Shown: piece after piece, positions 18,254 through 27,483 of the stretch
Layout of the letters: the number at the start of each line of letters is the position of its first letter
How positions within the stretch are numbered: the stretch's first letter is position 1
Source: an uncultured Finegoldia sp.
GTDB taxonomy: Bacteria > Bacillota > Clostridia > Tissierellales > Peptoniphilaceae
NCBI RefSeq assembly: GCF_947252345.1
Contig: NZ_CAMXVC010000012.1
Span: 1 to 44,774 of the forward strand
Length of the DNA stretch: 44,774 nt
Direction: 5' to 3'
Notes under the pieces: generated by a model
Seen by the model: only the letters and a program-made list of their open reading frames with translations
The model's database searches: none
What the model was told of the DNA's origin: nothing
Position numbers and translations under genes: made by a program

Positions 18254-19403
18254 TGTACAACCTCATTGCTTCTTCAAATGATGTGTTTCCTTTTGCAACT
18301 TGGATGAGTGCTTTTTTGAATAGGCTGTCTATTTTATTTGTTTCTCCGTAGTTTTTCAATGATTTCAAATCCATATCTTTTTTGATTAGACTTCTCAAAT
18401 TGTCATCTATTTTTAATATCTGCATAACTGCAAGCCTCGTGTCGTAGCCACAGCTGCATTGTTCGCAACTACCCGGTTCGTAGATTTCTGATGGATTCAA
18501 TCCGTTTGCTCTGAATATTTCCAATTGTTCATCTGTCGGTTGGACTTTTTTCTTGCAATTAGGACACAGATGTCTTATTAGTCTTTGTGCTATTACAACT
18601 TTGAGCGATGCTCTTATCATATAGTCTTCGATTCCCATATCCATTAGTCTGATTATGGATTGGTAGCAATCGTCGGTGTGAATCGTCGAATAGACTTTGT
18701 GACCTGTTATTGATGCTCTGTTCGCAAGTTTTGCTGTCTCCAAATCTCTGATTTCTCCTATCATTATTACTGATGGGTCTTGCCTGAGGACAAACTTCAG
18801 TGTGTTGTCAAATCTCAAATCTATTTTTTCGTTGATTTGGATTTGGTTGATACCGGAAATGTTGTACTCGACAGGATTTTCAATTGTGATGATGTTTTTG
18901 TCGATTGTGTTTTCTTGTTCGAGCATTGTGTACAGCGTTGTCGTTTTTCCGCTTCCCGTAGGCCCGCAAATCAACACCATTCCATTTTCAAATTTGGTGA
19001 ATGATTCTATAATTTGTTGTTCGTTTTGGGAAATACCGAGGTTTTGCATTCCTATTTTAAAAGCTTCTGGATTCAAAATTCTGATTACGCATTTTTGTCC
19101 GTGGATTGTGTTGATTATGCTGATACGAAGGTCTATTTTTGAGTTTTTGTAAGTGTATGTAATTCTCCCGTCTTGTGGCAATCTTTTTTCTGCGATGTCG
19201 AGTTCACTCATTATTTTAATTCTGGTTACTATCTTGGAGTGCATACTCTTGTCCACTGTTTTGTATTCGACCAAACTTCCGTTTATTCTGAATCTGATTC
19301 GAACAGTTTCTTCGAATGGCTCAATGTGAATATCGCTAGAATTTTTTTTGATTGCATCATCTATTATCGAGTTTACAAATAAAATATTGTCGTTGATTTC
19401 CAT
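18243..19403 (-). CDS. PilB/GspE/ComGA-type assembly ATPase
   Basis: A 386-residue motor ATPase that powers pilus or pseudopilus extension. It shows the Walker A loop GPTGSGKTTT at 147-156, an Asp box and Walker B in PSVIMIGEIRDLETA, the His box STIHTDD, and a C-terminal zinc site, CPNC paired with CEQC in EQCSCGYDTR. The N-terminal regulatory domain of long PilB proteins is missing, giving the short ComGA length. A good AAGGAGA ribosome site precedes the ATG. It forms a two-gene unit with the PilC-like platform. No pilin, prepilin peptidase or retraction ATPase is in the window. Confidence 0.88.
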   Translation of the reverse strand: MEINDNILFVNSIIDDAIKKNSSDIHIEPFEETVRIRFRINGSLVEYKTVDKSMHSKIVTRIKIMSELDIAEKRLPQDGRITYTYKNSKIDLRISIINTIHGQKCVIRILNPEAFKIGMQNLGISQNEQQIIESFTKFENGMVLICGPTGSGKTTTLYTMLEQENTIDKNIITIENPVEYNISGINQIQINEKIDLRFDNTLKFVLRQDPSVIMIGEIRDLETAKLANRASITGHKVYSTIHTDDCYQSIIRLMDMGIEDYMIRASLKVVIAQRLIRHLCPNCKKKVQPTDEQLEIFRANGLNPSEIYEPGSCEQCSCGYDTRLAVMQILKIDDNLRSLIKKDMDLKSLKNYGETNKIDSLFKKALIQVAKGNTSFEEAMRLYNED

Positions 19404-19467
19404 TGTTGTCTCCTTAAATATATCTATTTTAATTATATCATTAAAATAATTGGATGAATGTTCAAAA

Positions 19468-19500
19468 AAATACCAACCGCTTTTTTAACGGTTGGTATTT
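19468..19500 (-). terminator. Terminator of the ABC exporter gene
   Basis: Twelve-base perfect arms AAATACCAACCG and CGGTTGGTATTT with a nine-base loop, followed on the minus strand by a T run. It lies five bases after the exporter stop codon. Confidence 0.9.
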
Positions 19501-19504
19501 CTAT

Positions 19505-21253
19505 TTAAACCAATAATCTTCCACCTTGCGTGTATAAATTATAATAATATCCTTTTTGTTGCATCAATTCTGAATGATTTCCACGTTCGATTATTCCGTC
19601 TTCTGTCAACACGAGAATCAAATCTGCATTTTGAACTGTTGTAAGCCTGTGAGCAATTGTTAGCGAACTTCTTCCTTTTGACAGATTTTCCAATGATTCT
19701 TGTACGATGGACTCGCTTTTGTTGTCGAGGGCAGATGTCGCTTCATCTAGTATCAGAATCGGTGGATTTTTCAAGAAAACTCTCGCGATTGATATTCTCT
19801 GCTTTTGTCCACCAGATAACATCACCCCACGCTCTCCGACGTAAGTGTCAAATCCTTTTTCCAAGTTCATAATAAAATCGTACGCTCCAGCAGCTTTTGC
19901 CGCTTCTATAACTTCAGTTTCCGTTGCGTCTGGCTTTCCGTACAGTATGTTTTCCCTGACAGTTCCGCTGAAAAGATACACATCTTGCTGAACCATTCCG
20001 ATATTTGAACGCAGCGATTGAAGTTTGATTTTGCGAACGTCAATTCCTTCTACCAAAATCTCTCCGTCTTCTACATCGTAAAACCTCGGAATCAAATTGC
20101 ACAACGTCGTTTTTCCTCCGCCCGAAGGTCCGACCAATGCAACTTTTTGTCCGGGTTCGATGGTAAACGAAATATTTTGAAGGACATTTTCGTTGTTGTT
20201 ATTGTATTTGAAGCTTACGTTTTTGATTTCGATTTTGCCTTTTACATTTTGAAGTTCAACAGCATCCTCGTCGTCAAAAATTTCGATATCTTGGTTCATT
20301 ATCTCTGTAAATCTCTCGATTCCAGTCATTCCACGTTGGAATTGTTCTGTAAATTCCACTATTCTTCTCACAGTTGTGAGTAGTGTCTGAACGTAGAGGA
20401 TGAAAGCTACGATGTCGCCGCTACTCATTTTCCCCTGCACGAGAAAAAGTCCTCCAAACAAAACGACTATGATGTACATAACTCCGTCAAATGCTTTTGT
20501 AATCGTGTTGAATCCCGCCATTGAAGTGTAAGTTTCTGATTTTATGTCCAAGAATTTTTTGTTGCCCTTTTGGAATTTCTCAATCTCGACATCTTCATTT
20601 GCGAATGATTTTACAACTTTAACTCCCAATAAACTGTCCTCGATGTCAGCGTTCAAAACCCCTATGTGATTTTTTTGGTCTTTAAATCCCTTTCTCATTT
20701 TTCTGTTGTATTTCGATGCAAATACAATCATTAGTGGAATTGACAAGAACAAAATCAAAGTCAAGATTTTGTTCAATCTAATCAGTATCGAAAACGACAC
20801 GATGATTTTTATGAATCCTATGAAATACTCTTCTGGACAGTGGTGCGAAAATTCTGTAATATCGAACAAATCCGATGTGATTCTCGCCATTATCTGACCG
20901 ACTTTTGTCTCGTTGAAGTACGAATCGGAGAGTTTTTGCAGATGATTGAACACGTCGTATCTCATATCCGTTTCAATCCTAGCTCCCATTATATGCCCAG
21001 TTCTCGTCATATAATATCCCGCAAACAAATCTATTATTTTCATAACCAACAAAAGCCCCGCCATTCTCAACACCATTTCCTGTGTCAATGTGAACTTGCC
21101 AAGACCAGCATTTGTAATTCGCCTCAAAATCATCGGCAAAACCATATCCGAAACGGTAGTCAATGCGGCGCAAAACAAATCGAAAAGCAAAATAAATTTG
21201 TATTTTTTGAAATACGGCATAACTTTTTTGATGAGATTTATATTTCTTTTCAT
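19505..21253 (-). CDS. ABC exporter, fused membrane and ATPase domains (MsbA/BmrA type)
   Basis: A 582-residue half-transporter. The N-terminal domain has six predicted membrane helices (residues about 15-310). The C-terminal ATPase has Walker A GPSGGGKTTL, Q-loop MVQQDVYLFSG, signature LSGGQKQR, Walker B ILILDEATSALD and switch AHRL. Such proteins work as homodimers or with a partner and export drugs, lipids or peptides; the cargo cannot be inferred. No partner half-transporter is adjacent, so a homodimer is likely. The ATG at 21253 is chosen over an in-frame ATG at 21259 and one further upstream, because it lies eight bases after AGAGGGG. An extended -10 promoter lies 39 bases upstream. Confidence 0.9.
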   Translation of the reverse strand: MKRNINLIKKVMPYFKKYKFILLFDLFCAALTTVSDMVLPMILRRITNAGLGKFTLTQEMVLRMAGLLLVMKIIDLFAGYYMTRTGHIMGARIETDMRYDVFNHLQKLSDSYFNETKVGQIMARITSDLFDITEFSHHCPEEYFIGFIKIIVSFSILIRLNKILTLILFLSIPLMIVFASKYNRKMRKGFKDQKNHIGVLNADIEDSLLGVKVVKSFANEDVEIEKFQKGNKKFLDIKSETYTSMAGFNTITKAFDGVMYIIVVLFGGLFLVQGKMSSGDIVAFILYVQTLLTTVRRIVEFTEQFQRGMTGIERFTEIMNQDIEIFDDEDAVELQNVKGKIEIKNVSFKYNNNNENVLQNISFTIEPGQKVALVGPSGGGKTTLCNLIPRFYDVEDGEILVEGIDVRKIKLQSLRSNIGMVQQDVYLFSGTVRENILYGKPDATETEVIEAAKAAGAYDFIMNLEKGFDTYVGERGVMLSGGQKQRISIARVFLKNPPILILDEATSALDNKSESIVQESLENLSKGRSSLTIAHRLTTVQNADLILVLTEDGIIERGNHSELMQQKGYYYNLYTQGGRLLV

Positions 21254-21291
21254 AATCATTTCCCCTCTTGTAAAATTAATCAATATCACAT

Positions 21292-21300
21292 ATTATAGCA
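21292..21300 (-). promoter_or_regulatory. Extended -10 promoter of the ABC exporter gene
   Basis: The minus strand reads TGCTATAAT, a consensus -10 with TGn extension. No clear -35 is present. It separates the exporter from the upstream membrane-protein gene as its own transcription unit. Confidence 0.55.
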
Positions 21301-21365
21301 CAATTCATTTAATATAAAAAAATCGCATTAATAGATTAATCAAAACCCAAACTCAAAAGTCAAAA

Positions 21366-21965
21366 TCATTTAGTAGATAATTTTCTGAAAAAAATCGTCA
21401 CCGCCGACAAGACTAATACGATTAAAATGTAGACGAATATGTTCAAGTGGAGCAAATCCTTTTTGATTGGACCCGAAGTAATCGAAAAATACGAGAACAA
21501 AAAAATCCCAACAGCAGATATGAAAATCAGAATGCGTTTGAAATTTTTGTCATCAAACCTCTTTTCCTTGCGGTAAATTATAATAGGTGTTGCGATTACA
21601 GCCGCAAACGCCGTCAAATACAACACGACTGCATTCACAACGACAATCTCAAATCCCAGTGCGAGGAATGTTTTCAACAAATTTACAACAGTTCCCGCCA
21701 AAGTTATCAACAAAAAATAAAAAGCAAATTCGCACAATTTGCTTTGCAAAGAAACTTGTGCACAATCTTCTATGTAGCTGTTAAGCTTTTTAAGCTCTGA
21801 TTTGAACAAATCCTCCGTCACGAAAAATTCTTTTTCTTCTAGCGCCGACAAATCATCATCCAAAAGCTTTTCGCACTCAAAAATCGTCTTAAAATAGAGG
21901 TTTCTGCTTTTAATATTTATCATAATTCGCTGTTTTAATTCTGAAAAATCTTCATTCAATTTCAC
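21366..21965 (-). CDS. Uncharacterised membrane protein, 199 residues
   Basis: I do not recognise a named family with confidence. The first 75 residues are charged and helical, including EKLLDDDLSALEEKEFF. About four membrane helices follow from residue 77 onward, ending in RKLSTK. The layout, a cytoplasmic helical N-terminus plus a small membrane bundle, resembles small Firmicutes proteins of the DUF1129 sort, but that is only a resemblance. The start is GTG, preceded by AGAGGTG with seven bases of spacing. It stands upstream of the ABC exporter, separated by 112 bases that contain the exporter's own promoter. Confidence 0.65.
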   Translation of the reverse strand: MKLNEDFSELKQRIMINIKSRNLYFKTIFECEKLLDDDLSALEEKEFFVTEDLFKSELKKLNSYIEDCAQVSLQSKLCEFAFYFLLITLAGTVVNLLKTFLALGFEIVVVNAVVLYLTAFAAVIATPIIIYRKEKRFDDKNFKRILIFISAVGIFLFSYFSITSGPIKKDLLHLNIFVYILIVLVLSAVTIFFRKLSTK

Positions 21966-22019
21966 TTATTTTCACCTCTCATATATCTTACCATAAATTT
22001 ATCGTAAATTATCCAATTG

Positions 22020-22161
22020 ATATTCACAAAATATTCAGTACAATTTTTCGGAAATTGTTGGTAAATTTATGTGGATAAATGTGGATAATGTGGATAACTT
22101 TGTGGATATCATAAAATAAGCCATCTTTTTTCCACAATTTTTTGCAAATTTTTGTGGAAAA
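22020..22161. promoter_or_regulatory. Cluster of DnaA boxes
   Basis: Judged against the DnaA box TTWTNCACA on either strand, exact matches are TGTGGATAA at 22070, 22080 and 22089, TTTTCCACA at 22128 and TGTGGAAAA at 22153. One-mismatch boxes are at 22020 (ATATTCACA) and 22101 (TGTGGATAT). Three boxes are nearly abutting, with starts 10 and 9 bases apart and the next after 12, all in one direction. The surrounding 375-base gap (21966-22340) is otherwise non-coding and becomes very AT-rich after 22160. This looks like a DnaA binding platform: an origin element, a titration or regulatory site, or DnaA control of the flanking promoter. Confidence 0.75.
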
Positions 22162-22340
22162 ATTTTGTATAACTCATCTCTAAAAATTTTTTATTACATT
22201 TATTTTACAATGAGTTAATAAATATAATCCAACTTTCAAAATATTTACATTAAAATTCATCGGCATTTTTAATTTCCTAAAGTATATTGAAAAAAATTGA
22301 ATATGATATAATTTATTTAACAAATTGAAAGGAGAAAGAT

Positions 22341-24254
22341 ATGAAATATTTTGACTACGATTCATTCAAGGATTTTACATTTGTATCTAATTTAAAAGCT
22401 TTGAAAAATTCTGATAACATTTTCTGCGTTACAACGAAGGCAAACGTAGAAGAGAACAAATACGATTCCAATATTTACAAAATCAACGGCAATAGACAGT
22501 TCACAAATCACAACAGCGACAGCTCGTTTTTTGAATTGAAGGATGGCGATTTGTTGATTGCCAGAAAAAATGACGATAAATCTTCCGACAAGAAAGATTG
22601 TAAATGTGATGAGCTGACATCTTTTTATAGACTTTTTAAAGATGGTGGAGAGGCTGTCGATGAGTTCAGCGTCAATTTAAAAAACGCTCAAATTCTTTTC
22701 GAATTGGATGATTCTTTTATTCTAAAATACGAGTTTGACCGTCACGATGAGCTTTTGAAAATCAAAGACGAAGAAAAAAACGAAGATGTTCGCGTGTTGA
22801 CAGAAATTCCTTTTTTTGAAAACGCCGTCGGATTTACTGACAAGAAGAGAACTAGACTCGTGAGATTTTTCCCGAGCATCGACAAGTTTGACATTCTTAC
22901 GGATGAATTTTCAAATATTTCTTCTGTCGATATTTCTGACGACAGTTCCAAGATTGTTTTCGCCAGAAATTCCTTCGAAAATTTGATGGATATTCACGAT
23001 GAGTTGGTCGAGTACGATTTGAACTCGGGAAAAGAAAATGTGATTTTAACGGGATATATGATTGCCTCTGTTAAATACTTCAACGACGAGGTTATAATCG
23101 TCGCAACTGATGGCAAAAACAACGGACTCAATCAGGACTGTGAAATCTACAAAGTCAAAGACAACAAAGCCATTCAATTGAACCAAGAACACTACTGCTT
23201 GTACAATTCTATCGGCTCTGATTTGAAATACGGCTCTGGCTGTCAAATCGACAAGACTGATGATTTTATGTATTTCATCATTCTTGAAGGTTACAAGAGC
23301 TGTGTTTTGAGGATGGATTTGGATTTCAATTTCGAGACGATTTTTTCTACAAGTAATTCCATCAATATGATTTCAGTGAAAAATGATGATTTGTACTGTG
23401 TTATGCAAACTGAAAATCACGGACAAGAAGTGTACAAAAATTTCGAAAAATTGACTGATTTGAACAGCGTGAATTACAAAATAAGCAAAAAGGACAAGTT
23501 TGAGTTTGAAAATGATGAAAACTCATTTACAGGTTGGGTTATCTATCCAAAAGATTACGACGAAACAAAAAAATATCCTGGAATTTTGTCTGTTCACGGC
23601 GGTCCGAAAACCGTCTTCGGCGAAGTGCTCTTTCACGAAATGGAATTGTTGTCCGCTAAGGGATATTTCGTTTTCTACACAAATCCTCGTGGAAGCGACG
23701 GATATGGAAACGAGTTTATGGATATTCGTGGAAAATACGGAGATGTTGATTACTCCGATTTGATGAAATTCACAGATATCGTCATGGAAAAATATCCTAT
23801 CGACAAGTTGGGCTACACAGGTGGCTCTTACGGCGGATTTATGGCAAATTGGATGATGACTCACACCGACAGATTCGACTGTTTTGTGTCGCAACGTTCG
23901 ATTTCAAATTGGATTTCTTTCAGTTTGATTTCCGACATTGGTTATTACTTCGGGACTGACCAAAACCACACCGAAACTGTTTTGAAAGATTACGAAAAAT
24001 TGTGGGACAAATCTCCAATAAAATATGCAAAAAACGCTCACACTCCTACACTTTTCATCCACTCTACACAAGATTACAGATGTCCTCTATCCGAAGGCAT
24101 ACAAATGTTTCAGGCGTTGAAATTAAACAACGTAGACAGCAGATTTGTGATGTTTTACGGAGAAAATCACGAATTGTCACGTTCGGGCAAGCCAAAAAAT
24201 AGAATTAGAAGACTTCAAGAAATCGTAGAATGGTTCGAAAACTATCTGAGGTAA
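22341..24254 (+). CDS. S9-family prolyl oligopeptidase-like serine peptidase
   Basis: A 637-residue cytoplasmic peptidase of the acylaminoacyl/dipeptidyl peptidase type. The N-terminal 380 residues look like a beta-propeller with irregular repeats. The C-terminal alpha/beta hydrolase domain carries SVHGGPKTVFGE (oxyanion region), NPRGSDGYG, and the triad Ser496 in GGSYGGF, Asp578 in STQDYRCP and His610 in ENHEL. There is no signal peptide. It probably trims peptides and fits the amino-acid-based metabolism suggested by other genes here. An extended -10 (TGATATAAT, 22304-22312) and GAAAGGAG ribosome site precede the ATG. YihY follows after two bases. Confidence 0.92.
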   Translation: MKYFDYDSFKDFTFVSNLKALKNSDNIFCVTTKANVEENKYDSNIYKINGNRQFTNHNSDSSFFELKDGDLLIARKNDDKSSDKKDCKCDELTSFYRLFKDGGEAVDEFSVNLKNAQILFELDDSFILKYEFDRHDELLKIKDEEKNEDVRVLTEIPFFENAVGFTDKKRTRLVRFFPSIDKFDILTDEFSNISSVDISDDSSKIVFARNSFENLMDIHDELVEYDLNSGKENVILTGYMIASVKYFNDEVIIVATDGKNNGLNQDCEIYKVKDNKAIQLNQEHYCLYNSIGSDLKYGSGCQIDKTDDFMYFIILEGYKSCVLRMDLDFNFETIFSTSNSINMISVKNDDLYCVMQTENHGQEVYKNFEKLTDLNSVNYKISKKDKFEFENDENSFTGWVIYPKDYDETKKYPGILSVHGGPKTVFGEVLFHEMELLSAKGYFVFYTNPRGSDGYGNEFMDIRGKYGDVDYSDLMKFTDIVMEKYPIDKLGYTGGSYGGFMANWMMTHTDRFDCFVSQRSISNWISFSLISDIGYYFGTDQNHTETVLKDYEKLWDKSPIKYAKNAHTPTLFIHSTQDYRCPLSEGIQMFQALKLNNVDSRFVMFYGENHELSRSGKPKNRIRRLQEIVEWFENYLR

Positions 24255-24256
24255 TA

Positions 24257-25111
24257 ATGAAAAAAGGAACAAAAGAAAAGAAAAATTTATTCATAAAAAA
24301 ATTAATACAGTCTATCCAAGACGACAATATTTCTCTGTTGAGCGCTCAAACAACTTACTATTTCATAATGAGTTTGGTTCCGTTTTTGATTGTCCTGTTG
24401 AACATTGTATTGATGGTTGCGGCAAGCAAAATAGATTTTATTTTTAAATCTATGGAGGTTTTCCCACCAGAAACCAGAAATATTTTGATGACACTCGTCG
24501 ACACGATAATAAGTAACAGGTCGTCATCTGTACTGTCAATCTCTTTGTTAGTGGCGTTGTGGTCGAGTTCAAAAGCGTTGAAATCATTGATTACGGCGAT
24601 GAACAAGGCGTTTAATGTGAGATGTGCCAACGGATTTATCAAGAGCCAACTAAAAAGCATTTTGTTCACAATTGTGCTGGTCTTGTTGTTGACAATCACG
24701 CTGGTTTTCATAGCGTTCGGAGGAGTGATTCTCGATTTAATCGAACAATACTTGGATTTCAACATTCCAATAATAGCAAAATTTTTCAGGTATTTAATCC
24801 CTATTGTCGTGATGGTTTTTGGATTCACGCTTTTTTACAAATACGCTCCCGATTTCGATTCAACACGAAGTATCAAGTGGAAATCCGCACTTATGGGAGG
24901 AGTCATCGCGACAGTTGGCTGGTCATTGATTACAGTATTGTATTCTTTCTATGTATCGAATATTTCAAATATGTCATTGACTTACGGCCCACTCGTCGGA
25001 GTGTTTGCGCTTTTTGTGTGGATAAATCTTTCCTCGCAGATAATTCTAATATCCGCTGAAATCACAGCGAACTTCGACCAAGTGAAAAAAGGTGTAATAT
25101 ATTCAACATAA
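24257..25111 (+). CDS. YihY/BrkB-family membrane protein
   Basis: A 284-residue protein with about six membrane helices and the family features: SLLSAQTTYYFIMSLVPFLI near the N-terminus, SSKALKSLITAMNKAF, a central long helix pair, KYAPD, and YGPLVGVFALFVWINLSSQIIL near the C-terminus. The family was once called ribonuclease BN by mistake; its role is unsettled. An in-frame ATG at 24230 would overlap the peptidase gene by 25 bases. The ATG at 24257, two bases after the peptidase stop and behind GAGGT, is preferred. It is the second gene of a two-gene unit. Confidence 0.87.
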   Translation: MKKGTKEKKNLFIKKLIQSIQDDNISLLSAQTTYYFIMSLVPFLIVLLNIVLMVAASKIDFIFKSMEVFPPETRNILMTLVDTIISNRSSSVLSISLLVALWSSSKALKSLITAMNKAFNVRCANGFIKSQLKSILFTIVLVLLLTITLVFIAFGGVILDLIEQYLDFNIPIIAKFFRYLIPIVVMVFGFTLFYKYAPDFDSTRSIKWKSALMGGVIATVGWSLITVLYSFYVSNISNMSLTYGPLVGVFALFVWINLSSQIILISAEITANFDQVKKGVIYST

Positions 25112-25114
25112 ATA

Positions 25115-25163
25115 AAATCTCCAATTTTATAAGGTCTGTGGCGACCCATAAAGTTGGAGATTT
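25115..25163. terminator. Structured bidirectional terminator
   Basis: AAATCTCCAA (25115-25124) pairs with TTGGAGATTT (25154-25163). The interior folds further: TTTAT with ATAAA and GGTC with GACC. T runs follow on the plus strand. It separates converging yihY and the CdaR-type gene. Confidence 0.82.
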
Positions 25164-25165
25164 TT

Positions 25166-26248
25166 TTAATTCAATATGAAAGCCAAGTACAATCTTATGA
25201 AATCCTCAACACATCTCGGGTCAAATCCAGTTATGTCTTTGAGTTTATTCAATCTGTACTGAACGGTGTTTTTGTGAACGTACAAATCATCTGCGCACTT
25301 CGTTATGCTCTGATTATTTGCCGCGTATATTTTAATCAAATCCTTGTAAATATTGTAATCTTCTTCTGAAATATCTTTCAACACAACTTTTTTGAATTTT
25401 CTAATTCTGTCTTTTTTAATGCTTCCAAGCAAAATTCCCAAATCGAGAGTCGAATAATCCACAATGTAGTCTTTTTTCTCCAAATTTACAATCCAATCCA
25501 AAGCTACAAGACAATTGTCGTAGTTTTTCTTGAACTCATTGATTAATTTAAAAGAATCGCTTATTGCGAATGAAATTCTGTTGTCAATCGCACTGTTAAT
25601 TTGCGATTTTATTTTGTTGAGTTTTTTCATTATAATTTTTTTGTCGACATTGTTGGATAGTATGACAATCTCTCCGTAAAAAACGCTGTAAACAAAATTA
25701 TTCGACAAATTATTTTCCAACACCTTATAGATTTGGTCGGAATCTGTCAACAAAAATCTGCTGTCAGAATTTTTGCCGACTATCACGTATTTTTCTTGTT
25801 CGTTTTCAAGATATCTGTAAGAGCCGTAATCTTCTAAATTATTTATCAAACTTTCAAACAAATACTTGTTCATATCCTTTTTCTTTAGTTTGTTCTTCTC
25901 GACGAGTTGCTCTTTGACGAGAATTTCGGTCATTTTTTTGATGATGTTGCCGTATTTCATCACCTCTTTCCTGTCTCCAGTGATTCCTATTACAGCGATA
26001 ATCTCATCGTCAATCGTGACCGGAACATTGATTCCCTTTTTCGCACCGACGTATTCCTTATCATCTTCAACGTAAATCGTCTTTTTTTGTTTTACACATT
26101 GAAGCGCTGCTTCGTGATATGTACCGATTCTGTCGAAATTTGTCGAGTAAATTATATATCCTTCTTTGTCAAAAAAATTCAAATCGTATTCTATAACGTC
26201 TTTCAATTTTTCAACAATCATTTTTGCTGTGTGGTCTGAAATTCTCAT
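25166..26248 (-). CDS. CdaR-family transcriptional regulator of the glycerate genes
   Basis: A 360-residue regulator with the three parts of CdaR proteins. There is an N-terminal sugar-diacid recognition domain (MRISDHTAKMIVEKL to about 130, including YEVGAKKGINVPV-like GAKKGINVPV). A degenerate central GGDEF-like region follows. The C-terminal PucR-type helix-turn-helix reads SITKCADDLYVHKNTVQYRL. CdaR senses glycerate-type acids and activates their use in E. coli. Here it is divergent from glycerate kinase and a GntP permease across a 103-base gap, so it very probably controls them and senses glycerate or a related acid. Confidence 0.88.
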   Translation of the reverse strand: MRISDHTAKMIVEKLKDVIEYDLNFFDKEGYIIYSTNFDRIGTYHEAALQCVKQKKTIYVEDDKEYVGAKKGINVPVTIDDEIIAVIGITGDRKEVMKYGNIIKKMTEILVKEQLVEKNKLKKKDMNKYLFESLINNLEDYGSYRYLENEQEKYVIVGKNSDSRFLLTDSDQIYKVLENNLSNNFVYSVFYGEIVILSNNVDKKIIMKKLNKIKSQINSAIDNRISFAISDSFKLINEFKKNYDNCLVALDWIVNLEKKDYIVDYSTLDLGILLGSIKKDRIRKFKKVVLKDISEEDYNIYKDLIKIYAANNQSITKCADDLYVHKNTVQYRLNKLKDITGFDPRCVEDFIRLYLAFILN

Positions 26249-26351
26249 TTGTTCTCCATAATAATTATTTTATTTGTTTTCTTAACAATATTATTACATA
26301 AAACATACATTTGTGCAATCGTTTGTTATAAAATTTAATTAGGAGGTTTGT

Positions 26352-27482
26352 ATGGATATTTTAATATTGATAGACTCCTTTAAAGGGAGTTTGAGTTCTT
26401 TGGAAGCAGGACTTGTAATCAAAAAAGCCTGCGAAAAAAATTCGTCGGGCAAAGTCACTGTTCTTCCAGTCGCTGACGGCGGAGAGGGAACTATCGATTC
26501 ATTGAAGGATATTAAAAATGCAGAATTAATAAATGTAGATGTACATAATCCTTTGATGGAACACCACACAGCGAGATATTTGATTGTAGATGATAAGCTC
26601 GCAATTATGGAGATGAGTGAGTCGAGTGGTCTTACTCTGATTAAAGACAATTTGGACCCAATGAATGCTACGACTTTTGGAGTCGGCGATATGATAAAAG
26701 ATGCTTTGGACAAAAACATCAGGGAATTTATCATCGGCATTGGCGGCTCTGCGACGACTGACGGCGGAATGGGGATGTTGAGAAGTTTGGGTGTGAGATT
26801 TTTTGATGAAAATGGAATCGAAATTTCAAACGGCCCAATAGGCATCAACGATTTGGACAAAATAGATTTGAAACATTTTGATAAGAGACTTTCTGAGTGC
26901 AAATTTCAAATCGCATGCGACGTTGACAATCCTCTTTGTGGAGAACGTGGCTCGGCGAGAGTTTTCGCTCCGCAAAAAGGCGCAACAGCATCTCAGGTTG
27001 AGGAATTGGACGAGCTTTTAGGGAAATATCATCTGATTACGAAAAAAATCATTCCAGAAGCCAATGCAACTATTGAAGGAGCGGGCGCTGCAGGTGGATT
27101 GGGCTACGCTTTCAAAAATTATTTAAATGCAGAATTAAAACCTGGAATCGACATTATTCTCGAGATGTTGAACGCAGATGAGTTGATTAAAAATTCGGAT
27201 TTGATTATAACCGGAGAGGGCAAGATGGATTTCCAAACTTCAATGGGTAAAACTCCCGTTGGAATTGCAAATGTTGCCAAGAAATACAACAAAAAAGTCG
27301 TTGCTTTTTGCGGAGTTTGCGATAACGATGCGATTAAGGTCAATGACAAGGGAATTGATGCTTTCTTCCCTATTTTGAATGATTGCATCAGCACAAATCA
27401 AGCGATGGATAAAAAAGTCGCAGAAGAAAATTTGTATAGAAGTGTAGATCAAGTAATGAAATTGATAAATTTATGGAGGTAG
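26352..27482 (+). CDS. glxK: Glycerate kinase (GlxK/GarK type)
   Basis: A 376-residue kinase that phosphorylates D-glycerate, feeding it into lower glycolysis. Family hallmarks are DSFKGSLSSLEAG near the N-terminus, PVADGGEGT, GIGGSATTDGGMGML at about 130-145, CDVDNPLCG and ITGEGKMDFQT. Length is standard. An AGGAGG ribosome site lies six bases before the ATG. The permease gene follows after one base, and the divergent CdaR-type gene supplies a likely regulator. Members of this family make 2-phosphoglycerate; that is family knowledge, not visible here. Confidence 0.93.
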   Translation: MDILILIDSFKGSLSSLEAGLVIKKACEKNSSGKVTVLPVADGGEGTIDSLKDIKNAELINVDVHNPLMEHHTARYLIVDDKLAIMEMSESSGLTLIKDNLDPMNATTFGVGDMIKDALDKNIREFIIGIGGSATTDGGMGMLRSLGVRFFDENGIEISNGPIGINDLDKIDLKHFDKRLSECKFQIACDVDNPLCGERGSARVFAPQKGATASQVEELDELLGKYHLITKKIIPEANATIEGAGAAGGLGYAFKNYLNAELKPGIDIILEMLNADELIKNSDLIITGEGKMDFQTSMGKTPVGIANVAKKYNKKVVAFCGVCDNDAIKVNDKGIDAFFPILNDCISTNQAMDKKVAEENLYRSVDQVMKLINLWR

Positions 27483-27483
27483 T

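Noticed and set aside
26339..26902. A 187-codon minus-strand frame opposite glycerate kinase
   Set aside because: It is a shadow of a well-supported gene and resembles no family.
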